A program made the translations under genes and the position numbers. Under the pieces are notes generated by a model, which worked only from the letters and a program-made list of their open reading frames with translations, ran no database searches and was not told the DNA's origin. From Panaeolus papilionaceus (taxonomy: Eukaryota; Basidiomycota; Agaricomycetes; Agaricales), in the NCBI GenBank assembly GCA_015501605.1, contig JADNRZ010000014.1, forward strand, positions 186,001 to 250,000: a DNA stretch of 64,000 bases, read 5' to 3'. Shown here one piece after another: positions 31,030 to 48,262 of this stretch (position 1 is the stretch's first letter; the number at the start of each line of letters is the position of its first letter).

Positions 31030-33576
31030 CTATATCTCCGGCTCGTCACCAAATGGATCCCAATCGTCATCTTCGACATTATGAGGCTTATAACCCTCGT
31101 CCAGCTGATCCACCTCCTCTTCCGCAGCTTCCCTCTCTCTCTTCTTCTTCCCATAAATCATCTTCTCGTTCCAGGTGGCTTTGCTTAAATCCCCCTTCTC
31201 CAGTTCCTGTATCTCGAGGTCCCTTTCCTTCATGTACCCATGCTTTTTCATCCCATCTATCCGTTTCTCCACTCTGTCCATTTTGAGGAGCTGAGCTCGT
31301 GCCGCCGCACGTAGGTTTTCGCGAGATTTCGAGTTGAGCGTCGACGCGGAGAGAAGAGGGGCAATAGGTGCCGATGTCAAGCTAACACTTTGACCTACAT
31401 TGGATTTGGACATAGCGTACGCCGCCTGAGGGAATGGTGTCTCTGCAGGTAGCTTGGAGGGGTCGTAACCGATGTGATGTGTTCGTATATGGGCATGGTA
31501 TGATGAAAGAGAGCGTGGGGAGAGAGGATGCGAGGAAGGGAATATCAATGACTTTGACGACGTCGGCATAGATTCAGAGATGGTTTCCGTGCACTCATCA
31601 TCAGAGACAAGACAAGGTAGAGTTGCTGAGGATACATTTCCCAAGTCGTTTTCGTCTTCTTCCCAAGTATCATCCAGATCCTCCTCGTTGGCGTTTTCTT
31701 CTTCACTCTGTTCTTCTGCGGCTTCTTCGTCCTCTTCCTCCGCTTCGTCCTCCTCCTCCTCATCCCTCTGCTCTTCGATGTCCTCCTCGTCTCCTTCCTG
31801 GTACTCCTCGCCTTCCGCATCGTCTTCATTGTCGGCATCATCCCCTTCAGACTCAATGGTTTGGAATTTCGGGTGGCCGGGCGAGGACTTTGGAGGGGAT
31901 GAAGGAGGGAGGGGTGAACTCTTCCCCTCTTTGGATCCCTTCACTACTGGGCTAGACTTCCGTTTCTTCTTCTTCTTTGTTGACTCGTCATCGTCGGCAT
32001 CATCATTTGCGAAAGGGTCGTACGTCTCCTTTTCTGAAAAGAAAGACCCATCCAAAATGTCCTCTTCATCGACCTCTTCGGCATTGTCGACGTTGTGGGT
32101 AGAGTGCACTGAAGGGCCATCTTCACTTTGTCTCGAGCTCTCATACATGCTATGCAAGCTCATGTTAGACCCACTAGGACGGATGCGTAGCGAAGGTGGT
32201 AAGCCCAAACGGGACACCAAGTAGATACCAAAAGCGTGAGGTGGGTCGTTCCATGACTCGATGTTCAACGCTGCGGAGGGGTCATCGATTTCCTGGGTAG
32301 CAGAAGGGAGCTCTTCATCAGACGACTCCTCCGCGTCAGAATCAGGTGCAAGAACGACAGGTGCTGGTTGAACCTCCAATGCTTGCGAACCCTCGCGTTT
32401 TGCCCTTTTCCTTGGGGATGGAGAGCCAGGAGGGGATGCGGATCCCCGAAGTGCCCGTTTCTTTCCAGTGCTTTTCAGAGGGGAGGAAAACCACCCAGCC
32501 TTTCCTGGACGAGGGGGCGAACTTCCCAGTACACTTGAAGAGAAACGCGGTCGTGGCAATGGCCTCGTACGAGGTGATAGACATAATCGTCCTCGAGCTG
32601 TAAAAATGTAAGGCGTATTTCCGTGACCTCGACGCTTGGGCAATGGCGTGTTGTTGACGGTTATGTGGACTTGCGTCCTATGGTCGTGATTCTAAAACAA
32701 ATAGATGAGAATACGGAGCACAAAATAAAACAAGAGACATACATAGACAATGCCTGTCTCCAGAGAAAGACCTTTTGACCATACGTGCGAAAGAGTATAG
32801 TCTTGTTCATCCTCCCATCTCCAATCCCCCTCTTCCTTGGGAGGATCCAATCGTTCGTTGTCGTCCGCCAACTCGTCCTCGTTATCGCTCTCTTCCTCCA
32901 TTTGCCAGCCAAATCTTGCTTTCCAGCTACCAGGATCACGCACATTGGATAGCTTGACTACAGTCTTGCCCTGCTTAATTTCCCCTGGCTTGTAAAGTTG
33001 ACTGAACATAATCGCGTCGGATTTCACCTCGAAAAGATAGTCTTCATCCTGCCATGGCGTTATATTACCCCGCTCATCAACAGCAGTTGGCGGGATGTTG
33101 TGTCGCTTCCAGGTTTGACTTGACGTAAGGGCGAGATTTCCCAGTGAGGGTTCGAACAACCAATGGATGAGACAACGAAGATGAGAGAAAGTATAGTTGA
33201 GGGGAACCTGAGCGATACGATGCACCCCACCCATCTTAGGGCTGAGTGAAGGTCTTCCTGTGCGAACGACTTGGAAGCGCAGGGGTACATGCTTGCCAAA
33301 AGAGGTTACGGCAGGGAGGGTATGTAACAGTCGTTCTGTACGTTTTCTCCCAAATGGATTTGTGGGTGAGTCAGAAGGTTGGGAGGGATATGGTGTGTAA
33401 GGAGTACTGCATGTACTTTCTCCAGGTGCAGGCCACATATCACTGTTGGTATGCGATGTTGAGGTCCATGGGCAGGGTGAAGATGCGATTGAAGAAGATT
33501 GTGTCCTTTTGCCTGGTGTTCGCGTTGGCATATGTGTTGGGACCTTAAAAGGACTATGTGACGCGTTGACGGTCAT
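31030..33576 (-). CDS. Large acidic, probably nuclear hypothetical protein
   Basis: ATG 33576 gives MTVNASHSPFKVPTHM; the open frame upstream lacks an ATG. Exon 1 has a Ser/Thr/Pro start, then an ordered segment (LRFQVVRTGRPSLSPKMGGV, YTFSHLRCLIHWLFEPSL, EDYLFEVKSDAIMFSQLY) ending YTLSHVWSKGLSLETGIVY. After an intron (about 32693-32742) the sequence resumes NHDHRTQVHITVNNTPLPKR. This layout weakly resembles pRiA4b ORF-3-like domains (a strand near the start, HLFEV-like core, HITV end), but I would not assign it. The second exon, about 540 residues, is charged and low-complexity: Lys/Arg clusters (KKKKKRKSSPVV), a Glu/Asp tract of about 90 residues and a helical C-terminus (KSRENLRAAARAQLLKMDRV) ending DDDWDPFGDEPEI. 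Basic clusters beside acidic tracts suggest a nuclear protein. Confidence 0.75.
31680..31860. repeat. Trinucleotide-rich tract coding for Glu/Asp
   Basis: Imperfect TCC/TCT/TCG trinucleotides (GAG/GAA/GAC on the coding strand) encode the acidic tract of the minus-strand gene. Confidence 0.6.
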
Positions 33577-34190
33577 TTTAATGGCTTTTCTAGCAAAATA
33601 TACGGGTTTCGCGAAGGATAACGCGTTGTGCACCTGGTTTCGTCAGAGTTCCTTGGGCAAGTCGCGTATCGTTGCCCTGCTCGCTAAATGGCGGACTAGA
33701 GTAAACAACCTGGAAATTTTTATAAGTGCGATGATTTACCAGCGTAAATTCTAGTTACCAGTGGTCCTTGGATGTTGAAGATGGTAGAGTCCAGTATCGA
33801 TTTTCTGTTGTTGAGCAGAAACAAAACCCAGTGCGTCCAATTTCATCCATATGGGCACATGAACGCGATCACGTGCATCGTGTTCAATGTGGGAATTTCC
33901 ACTAATCACTATGTTTAGGGGCTTGCTTTCTTGTTTCAAGAAACCTCAGCAACGGTCATGTAGTTGCTATATACATGGGAATACCACCCGCTCAGATTTT
34001 TTAAGACAACAAAGTTCGGTTCCAATGTTATCCAGCTGACCGCTGGTAGAATAGCAACGGAGAATCATCGGATATTTTACTGGGTATATATCCAGTCCCT
34101 TTCTTTCTCATCTAATTGTAGCTTGTTTCCTTTGGCATCAGAAGGACATTCTCATTATAACATCAGATCATATTTCACTCGTTATTCATC
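33577..34190. other. Divergent intergenic region
   Basis: This spacer lies upstream of both the acidic protein gene (minus) and the first beta-glucosidase (plus). It includes TATATA at 34085-34090, about 100 bases before the beta-glucosidase ATG. No gene seen. Confidence 0.5.
34085..34090 (+). promoter_or_regulatory. Putative TATA box of the first beta-glucosidase
   Basis: TATATA in the context GGGTATATATCC lies about 100 bases upstream of the start codon and is followed by a CT-rich leader. Confidence 0.4.
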
Positions 34191-36517
<2,327 letters not shown>

Positions 36518-37183
36518 GACGAGAGTCTGACGGGAATAGATCGCTCAAAGCTTGTACTTGTACATTGTAATTCGCTTAAATCAGGGCTTGGTAACCCATT
36601 ATGTTAGGAGTACGATGTGGATCGCCAAAACATGTTATTCAATTGAAGGAATGTAGGAATGGCGTCAGATGGGGCATTCATTATCCGAATAGTCAGGGAT
36701 GCATTCATATCAGACAATGTGCAGCACTTCGGCGCCATTGAATGATGATTAACAATTATTGTATATGGGACATTATTAGATATGCGCAGTCATCGCAGTG
36801 CGTTCATAGGATTAAGGAGGAAGAATACAGTCTGTTCATAGGTGACAGTTCAAGAGAGAGACGTGGTCATTGAGAGCAAACTGATGTCAACAAATAAAGC
36901 AGCGCCGCGCAGCCAAGCGTAGTTTCAATTTCTGTCTTTACCTTGCCCGCAGTTACCACCGCAATATCTAGACGTAGGTATTAGATTTATAGCTCTCAGA
37001 GCTAGGTTTTATTGTCTTTCGACATATCTACTGTGCGACTCATCCCCGTCGTAAGAAGTTCAGAGACCAAATATTGCTCTAGCACTTCCTTGACCACACA
37101 ACCAAGGGCGCCGAGCGTTGACCCAGCCCAAGTCACCATCTTATTAAACCGATCTCTGACGTTAATAGGCGCTTTTAATTCCA
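36518..37183. other. Intergenic spacer
   Basis: 3' region of the beta-glucosidase and upstream region of the deubiquitinase. The minus strand is open for about 90 codons at 37002-37271, but this overlaps the deubiquitinase start and is not supported. I see nothing else. Confidence 0.4.
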
Positions 37184-40100
37184 ATGGCAAAATCCAAAGC
37201 ACCAACACCACAGGAAATATACAAGCAGCGTAAGCGGAGAGAGGAGCTCGAAAGAACGGCCTATTTACCACCAGGCTTGATCAACCATGGCAATACGTGT
37301 TTCATGAACTCTGTTTTGCAAGGGGTATGTCCATTTCTTTGTATATTATTCTCCTTTGAATTATTTTTTCATCTCGCAACGATTTCGTCCTAGCATAAAA
37401 CAATCCTTGCTTACACCTTTCATCAATAGCTTATTGCGACTCGACTTCTTTCCGATCTTGTTCACTTCAAGCCAATATCGGACGATATTCAATCCACAGC
37501 TCCTACCCCAATCCTACCCCAGCGCTCACCACAGTTGACCAATGGTCATAACATTGCGGGGAAATACGAACAACCTTGGGTCAACATGATGCCCATCGGG
37601 GACGTCTTCCTAACCATCATGTATAAAGCTTGGGACATGCAGGATGCTCGGAGAAGGGATTATTTGAGCCCAAAGTAAGTCGTGTGTTTCTGTTATGAAT
37701 ATCCACACTACGTTCAACGTTTGGTCATATCCGATCACGTACAAGCGGCCATCGTTCTTCGTTTTCCTTTGCCACACATGCTTACTGAACATTTATTTTC
37801 AGGAATGTCCTCTCTACCCTTGGGCAGAAATATGACCAATACCTGGACTTCGCTCAACAGGATGCTCATGAGTTTCTGAGAATTCTACTCGACGCAATGA
37901 GAATGGAGGAGCAAGATGTAAGTTTGCTCCACTACGTTAGTCTTTATCGTGCTTTAAACGAGCCCTTCCGCACTCAGGTTATCAAGAAGCGACAGCCGCC
38001 CCTACCACCTGCCCCCAAGAAGAGACGGCGAACGACAATAACTCCGGGAATGGCCTCCAATTCAACCCAAGCCGGTCCTTCGTCAGGTGGACACTCCGAC
38101 AACCCCGCTGATCCATCATCAGACATTTCAGCAGAACCCTCTTTACTCTCTTTTGCAGATCTAATATTTGGTGGCCAACTCACGTCGATCCTCGTGTGTC
38201 AGAAATGCAAACACATATCACAGACATATGAAGATTTCAACGATATCAGTCTCAGCATAAAGCCAGAAGATTACATCACCCAGAGAAATGGCGGTAAACG
38301 GGAGCGGTTTAAGAGGATGGTAGGAAAGTTAGGGTTTGGGGCGGCAGCTGGAGCGACACCGGTTATCGGTATTAGCGGGATAAGTGCGGCTGCTGCTCTT
38401 CTGAAAGCCAATCCTCCCCAACAACCCAGTACGTCGCCAACAGCGACAGACGTGGCGTCCCCGAACACACCTGAGCAGCAACCCAATTCAGATATACCCA
38501 AACCTCCCGAACTACCCTCATCTACATCCGATGTCCTACCTACCGAAGCACCGACAAATGTAAGCATCGAAGATTCCGAAATCACGGTTTCCCCACAACC
38601 TCGACCCAGCAAACCTCTATCTATCCCTTATCTCCAAGCCTTCGATATACAACGGTCGTCTTCAGTACCCCCGAGCCCTAGTACCGTAGAACGTGCAGCA
38701 AAAGATTTGGACGGCATTGAAGTTCAGTTGCTTTCTGGTGTCGGCGCGGCATCGCTAGCCCACCGGAGAAGAAGACGTAGCTTGGATCTAACAGACGTTC
38801 CTGTTGGAGCGCTGTCAACATCGTCTGTTGGGGTTCATCTGGAAAGTAGTGATACCGAAACAGGTCCATCACCCGCAGGGTCCATGCAGGGTAGTGGCCC
38901 GGACGTGGCCGTCGTCGACAAAGATTATGACGACGAGACGCCCAAGCCGAAAGAGGACGAAACCCCTACCTTGGAATCTCAGGATTTGGATAGTGATAGC
39001 TCGCATATAATTGTGAATGTCACGGGTCCTGACGAGAAGCATGTTGAGTTTATCGAGCCTATCGAGAAGCTGAAGAAGGAGAGTACGTTCGATTCTGCCA
39101 AGAGCATTACTATTGGGAAAGAGAAGGAGAAGGAGAAGCGAGAGAAGGAGAAAGACAAGGATGAAGGTATGATGAGCTCCGCAGGTTGGGTTAAGCTGGG
39201 ACGGCGGATTAGTATGACGGTTGGAGGACTAGGTCGGTCCAAGGACAAAGACAAAGAGAAGAAGGACGAGAAGGAGCGGGAGAAGAAATCTCGGTCTATG
39301 GAACGTAATCCTCGTACTTTCTTGACTAGCGTTGGTTCCATCAAAGAAGATGCTGATGTTGAAACTGCGTCAGTCAGCACAGTCGCCGGTGTTTCGATAC
39401 AAAATTCTGCTTCCGCAGGTCCTGGAACCAGCTCTACTACCCAAATTCCTCCAAGTGACGCTGGAAGGACTCGCATGGCTTCCGCGGAAGCTAGTTTGGG
39501 CGCCAATACGAAGGACAAGCTAGCTGACTCAAAGGTCCAGACGTCGAATAGTGTTCAACCTGATGGCTCTGTCGATTCCAAACCCCTCCCTTCTCCGCCT
39601 AACCAATCTTCAGCAGCCGTCCCTCCCATAACAATATCTGCACCTCGACCGCAGAGAGGTCTCTCCTGGTCAATAGGAGCCTCGGCGGAGTCTTTTGGCA
39701 CCTCTGCACAATCGCCACCGGCTATATCTACTGCCAGCATTTCCTCGCCGTCGCAGCCTTCAGTGACTGAAACCGCATCCATATCCGCCGCCTCTAATGC
39801 TACGAGCACAACTGCAGCGACGACAGCAGCAACCCAACCTTCATCCACGTCACTGCCTATCCCTCGTTTTCCCAATGTCTCTGTTCAACGGTCAAAGTCA
39901 CCCAAACCTCCCAAACCCTCTGCAGCTGAAACCGAATATCTCCGCAAGATCCTGGCGGACATTTCATCCTCATCGTCAACCGGAAATCCTTTCTCAATAT
40001 TCAAACCCCCTTTGCTCGGCGGTCATGCCGCATCTGGCGGGACAGGGGTTGAAAATACTACCCGTGCTTCAGGATCTCATGGGGCAAGTAGTGTGTGGCT

Positions 40101-41910
40101 CGGAATGGGACATCACTTCTCTGGACTTGAGGAGTGTCTACGGTTATTTACGGCTGTCGAAGTTCTCGATGGTGAGAATATGGTTGGTTGCCGCAGATGT
40201 TGGAAGATACAGAATGGGGTACTGGGTTCTGGGAAGAAGAAGGACAAGGATGATGAAGATTCAGATGCGGAAGAGGAGAAGGAAGGGGACGATGACAGAG
40301 AGGAAGAGGACACCAAAGTGGAGGCGATCCCAGCTCCACAAAGTACAAATCCCAGCGCCAATGGCCCAACACCAAGTAAACTTCCCTCACGCCCATCTCT
40401 CAAACCTCTCATTTCTGCTCCTGCGATAGTGCACATTCCGACATCTATGTCCAGTCCTACTGTTGGCTACTATACACCCGAGACGTTATCTCACTCCTAC
40501 TCATACTCGGACAACCCCAGCGATAAGTCAGCTGTCGATCGACGTTCCATATCCTCTCTGCCCACGGTATCTATTTCAGAGTCAGAATCCAACTACAGCC
40601 AAAATACGGATGGGGAGCGCTATGAATCGGATAATCTGACCGATCATTCACCAAGCTCTGACTCCCTGTCTGGTTCAAGAGCATCCTCCGTAGGCCCAGA
40701 GTCCAGAGCCCCTATTCCAGTAATTTCAACAACAGATACTGATGCTGGGAACAGGGAACATTCTGTTCAGTCTCAACGGGAATCAGCATACGCCAAGCTT
40801 GTCGGTACCGTCAAGTTGTCAACCAATTCAGACTCTGGGAAAGCCCTTACTGCCAATAGCACGCCAGCTGGTTCCAGGGACTCCCTTTTGGTTCCTGGAA
40901 GGAGCATTAACGGCAGTGGGGCTGACAGACGGAAATCTGGCTCCGATCTAACCAACTATTCCAGAGCCGCGACGACAGGACCAAGTACAGACGAATACAG
41001 CACTGAGGACGAAAGTGATACCTCCATCGACACCTCAATTAGCGCTGATTCATCTCGTGGAGATGTCAAAGCACCCGTTCAGCGACTACCGGGTCGACGA
41101 GCAACGATGCCTCAGCAGCCTCTCGCTTCGTCAGCGCCCCCGATGCCATCTACCCCACAACAAGCTAGAATCTCAGCACCTCCACCAGTGACTGCGTCTG
41201 CGAGTCAGGAGCCTCAGAAAGCACCAGTTGTCTCGGCACTGGTAAAAAAGTCTTCAAAGCCAAAACCCACAATCATGCGGCCAGCCTTCAAACGTTACCT
41301 TATCGCTACTCCCCCACCAGTCTTGGTCGTACATCTCAAAAGATTCCAGCAAACGTCCCGAACAGCGTTTTCCTTTTCCCATGGATTCAAAAAGTTGGAT
41401 GATTATGTCTCTTTCCCGGAGTATCTTGATCTTAGTCCGTTCCTCGCGCCAAAGAAAGAGGACTATGGCCTGGGTAAGAAGAAGCTCAAGGAGCGAGCGA
41501 AGGACAAGGAGAAAGCAAAGGACGAAAAGTACAAGAAGTGCATGTACAGGCTATATGCCGTGGTGGTGCATATCGGGAATATGGTGCGCCAGTAGGATGC
41601 CTAAACTGGGAATAGCTATTCTGATCATGATACTTTTTTACAGCTCGGTGGACATTATATTGCTTACACTGCTCTGCCAAATGAACCCTCGAACCGAGGG
41701 TCAGGGACGCCCACAACCACTGTTCCTCACGAAAAACTATCATCCCCTGATGGCAGCCCAAAGATGACTGACGATAAATCGGGGGCTACATCTACACAAC
41801 AACCCAAGGAGCGACAATGGGCGTATATCAGCGATACGGTCGTGCGGTTAACGACTCTAGAGGAGGTCCTGCATGCGAAGGCCTATATGTGTTGGTACGA
41901 GAGATGCTGA
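37184..41910 (+). CDS. Ubiquitin-specific protease (USP/UBP, peptidase C19)
   Basis: A cysteine protease that removes ubiquitin from proteins. The start gives MAKSKAPTPQEIYKQRKRRE. The Cys box is GLINHGNTCFMNSVLQGL (catalytic Cys in GNTC). Helical finger parts include KAWDMQDARRRDYLSPKNVL and YDQYLDFAQQDAHEFLRILL. GGQLTSILVCQKCKHISQTY supplies a Cys pair of the zinc finger. An insert of about 1,050 residues, Ser/Pro/Thr-rich with Lys/Glu-rich blocks, separates this from VLVVHLKRFQ and the His box LGGHYIAYTALPN (about 41652-41690). The end is WAYISDTVVRLTTLEEVLHA with CWYERC. Introns fall at 37325-37430, about 37675-37801, 37918-37977 and about 41581-41651. The length is about 1,450 residues. 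The catalytic triad segments are intact. The very long internal insert is unusual and probably disordered. The exact USP subfamily is not clear to me. Confidence 0.92.
37918..37977 (+). other. In-frame intron of the deubiquitinase
   Basis: GTAAGT donor and CACTCAG acceptor, 60 bases, no stop in the coding frame. Splicing gives MEEQDVIKKRQPP. Retention would insert 20 residues directly after the first catalytic-domain segment. Confidence 0.65.
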
Positions 41911-43144
41911 TGTGGTACTCGGGAAATAATTTAAAATGTATTCGGGATTGGATTGGACATTTTTGTGATGGCAGGACAATGCGATCTACAAGGGTAGGGA
42001 CATTTACGTACTGATTCATTCGGGATGCTTTTCATACTTCTTTCTTGGTGTTTTTATATTTGTAATGGTACCTGGTAGAAAATGTCTTTGTATATTTTAG
42101 ATGTATCAAGAAATATATTGTCGAAAGTGCTTGAAGAGCACACTATTATCCTTGCGCTAGTTCCCACGAATCCTTTTCAGTTTTGGAGGCGGGCAATGAA
42201 GGATCAATATGGGTTGGCTTCGACCACTCAACGACATGGTCAGCCATCGCTGATCATGAGGTTTCAGGCATGTTCCTCGTCGAGGAAAAGTTATTGGAGC
42301 AGTGAAATGTGACACCTACCACAATCTCCGCCGCCTGTTAAATCAGTGAGCCTTGGTGATCTCTCTGCACCTTTACTTCAAGGCTCCTATTGCTTTTGAC
42401 AGGACTACATAACCTGTCTGGCCCTTCAAGTCGTTTTTGTCGTTAGTCTCCGGTTGTTTCCTCGTCGCGATGATGTACAACAGGCCTTTGTGACATTGGT
42501 GGAAGCGATGTTGCGGTCTACTCCGAACGTCTAGACGTCGCCTGTGTAACCTGGGAATTCAAGAAAATGCATATTCTATTCGCGGGACTTATTTAGGCCA
42601 TTTCCTTGAGGGTTTGACCTTCATCAGGGCTCATCTAACTGTATTCATAACGGTTAATCAATTTCACCTTAAATTCCATTCCTCCTATCGCACCGCTCTG
42701 AATACGTACCCTCTAAGTAACTGGATCCATTTTCCTTCATTCTCCTCGTGGTGTGGTGGCCTTTACCCTTGAAACAGGTTTCTTCAGATTCCATGACATT
42801 CAGCTGCTGATTATCTGCCCATTCGCTGACAATGCGTGGGCGCACTTAAACCAATCGCAATAACCCTGTGGGGGCCCTGAATCTATTCCAAGTTTGGCGT
42901 ACTCGCTTGCGGCCCCCGAATTCAATATGACCTCATCACCTATTCCCTTTCTTGCTTATACTTATGTACAAGGACATACAACTTTTTTCTTTTTTCTACA
43001 TATGTAAGGTTTTTTTGAAACCTTGGACACTCAGGGCATCAATCGCGTGTGATCGCTTCCCCAACTATTGAAAAGGGCGGGGCAAGTCTATTCATCCATT
43101 GGACATCCCCCTCATTATCTTAACATCGTCCAGCTGTGCCCACT
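41911..43144. other. Intergenic region
   Basis: About 1.2 kb without a recognisable gene. One plus-strand open stretch at 42082-42312 (76 codons) has no supporting features. The segment 43010-43140 is CT/AT-rich and is probably the promoter of the next gene. Confidence 0.45.
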
Positions 43145-43857
43145 ATGCTTGTGAGTTGAGCTTTGCCTCCGTTCTACGCGTTACTGATCACCACACCCGG
43201 ATTTTTAGGTAGTCAACAAACGACGACTCTACATCGCCTTCTACATCCGCAATAACCACAAGGAGGATCAAACCGATGTTAAATACTGCACAGCACTCCA
43301 CATATCCCCCAAGAATCCAGTCCCAGAGGATATCGCAACATTTCGCTATCATATCATGGATGTGATTGATCCCGAATCTGAAAACGAGGGGCTTGTGTGG
43401 GTGTACAGACCAGAGAAAATTCAGACACGCCTTCCTATCCTAGTTGGCCTACAATTGCTCGGTAAAGTTGCGCACGAGTTCGAGGAGGCGCAAATCGAGG
43501 ACATGTTACGAGGGATACCTATCAATCCAGATGTGAACGATAAATCATGGAGATGGCACCACTGGGTCTGGGAGGCTATCACGGTTCGTTTTTTTTCGCT
43601 TGATAAAAAGTTTTGGCTGATTTTCCTGCCAGGGGCTTGCTGAGCAAAATGTGATTTCACTCCCGCAAGGAGAAACGCCGAAATCTATCTGGAAGAAAGG
43701 CTACGTCTTCTGCGAACAGCATGAATTTGACCCAAGAAAGCCGGTTCCAACATGCGATATGTTTGGCAAGGAGATTCCGAGCGAGGTTGGACCGTTTAAT
43801 TTGGACAACGCCAGCACAAGTACTGGCAAGAAAGGATTCAGAAATCCTTTCCGTTAA
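43145..43857 (+). CDS. Small conserved-looking hypothetical protein
   Basis: The first exon is only ATG CTT. An intron with GTGAGT donor (43151) ends TTTTAG near 43209 and leads to VVNKRRLYIAFYIRNNHKED, YCTALHISPKNPVPEDIATF and MDVIDPESENEGLVWVYRPE. A second intron at about 43583-43633 precedes GLAEQNVISLPQGETPKSIW and CEQHEFDPRKPVPTCDMFG, ending GKKGFRNPFR. The length is about 200 residues. The order (short beta-rich N-terminus with YxALH, a Trp-rich KSWRWHHWVWEAI segment, and a short tail) is like the small basidiomycete proteins grouped as DUFs such as DUF6914, but I am not sure of that assignment. No signal peptide or membrane segment. Confidence 0.65.
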
Positions 43858-47053
<3,196 letters not shown>

Positions 47054-48262
47054 TCTGCAAATCCGGCTATTCCGGTACTAAATACATGTCCGAAGATTTA
47101 TTGAGGCTTGGATGTTTACATGGAATCTATATGTTGTAATTCAAGTAAAAGATTACGTATATACAGACGACAAGAGTATTGTAGAACCCGATGATTGGCA
47201 ACGCGCAGACGCTCGGGTCTGATCATGCATCGATTGACCGAAGAACCTCTTCTAACTTTGCCATGGGACACCCTAAAGCAATGAATTACTTGTTACAGCT
47301 CTAAAAACTTCCAATATTATTATTGCACGCATATGCGTGCGTGTAATGGGAAGATGCACTCATGAATACACAGTTTGTGCTGCCAGTTGGTCTGATCTCA
47401 CCGATATCGTTTGTGGGTCACATATACATCGGGACTAGATGCAATTTTTTACAATCAATGCTATGTCAATACTCGCTTTGATACCTGTGGGTTTGGGGCA
47501 AAGAACCAAGAGAACTGTCTACGCACTGCTTGATCACTGCTGAAGTACCCCATATTAGCGCACGTTCGTGCTTTATTGACATCTGATGGGTTCCCATCCA
47601 CCACTTATGCTATTTTTGGCGCTGATGTCACTGCTGGCCACTCGTTTATTGGTTCTTCGCGATGTGCAGCGCCTTTATACGAACTTCGATCCATAGTTCA
47701 TTCTGTCGAGAGGGGTATGAAATCACAGTGCTCTGTAATGAGACTTGAAGAGCAAGGATAGATTCGATCATTTTGTCGATTTGCTCGGGGTTCCACTCTA
47801 GAATCAATGCAAGATAACGACGAGATCCTCTTGGAATTTTCTCTCGACAGACGCACGTTCGCCTTTCGGTGAAGTGAGCCGAAAAAACTGAGACTATAGA
47901 GCCTGGGTTCTTATGATTCTGCATAGTGTTTATCTGATGCACTGATATTTTCAGGCCTCGAGGGGGTGATGTATCATAATCAAACTCTATCTCCGAAACA
48001 AAAGGCATCCGTTGCCAACGGGCTGTACCCGTGTACTTGAAGGTCCGAGTCTGAATCCTATATGCAAGTACCAACTGCAGCCTGCAGTAAGGTACAAAAC
48101 CTTCCTCCTGCGGTGCCATTTACACTTAGGCACTAGTCCCTTCCCCTTCTTCTTACCCCACCGTTTCTTCCCCACCGTTTCTTCCTTCTCGTGGACCATC
48201 CATTCCTTCCTTCCCTTGACAGTTTTATATCTCTACCCGCACCATCCATTGACACACGCGTC
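47054..48262. other. Intergenic region with one uncertain minus-strand ORF
   Basis: The minus strand is open from an ATG at 48119 to a stop at 47646 (157 codons, MAPQEEGFVPYCRLQLVLAY). It contains no domain, signal peptide or splice signals that I recognise. I leave it as an uncertain ORF rather than a gene. CT-rich sequence at 48140-48240 is the likely promoter and leader of the gene at 48263. Confidence 0.4.

Noticed and set aside
31580..32224. A 214-codon plus-strand serine-rich frame
   Set aside because: This is the antisense shadow of the Glu/Asp tract in the minus-strand gene 31030-33576.
42082..42312. A 76-codon open frame in the intergenic region after the deubiquitinase
   Set aside because: Short, without family features, and lying in the 3' region of the upstream gene.
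48004..48062. A tRNA-like T-arm (GGTCCGAGTCTGAATCC)
   Set aside because: There is no matching acceptor stem or D-arm, and the T-loop lacks the GGTTCRANNCC pattern.
47646..48119. A 157-codon minus-strand ORF with an ATG
   Set aside because: No domain, no conserved-looking segment, no splice signals, and composition like noncoding DNA. Kept only as a note in the intergenic entry.
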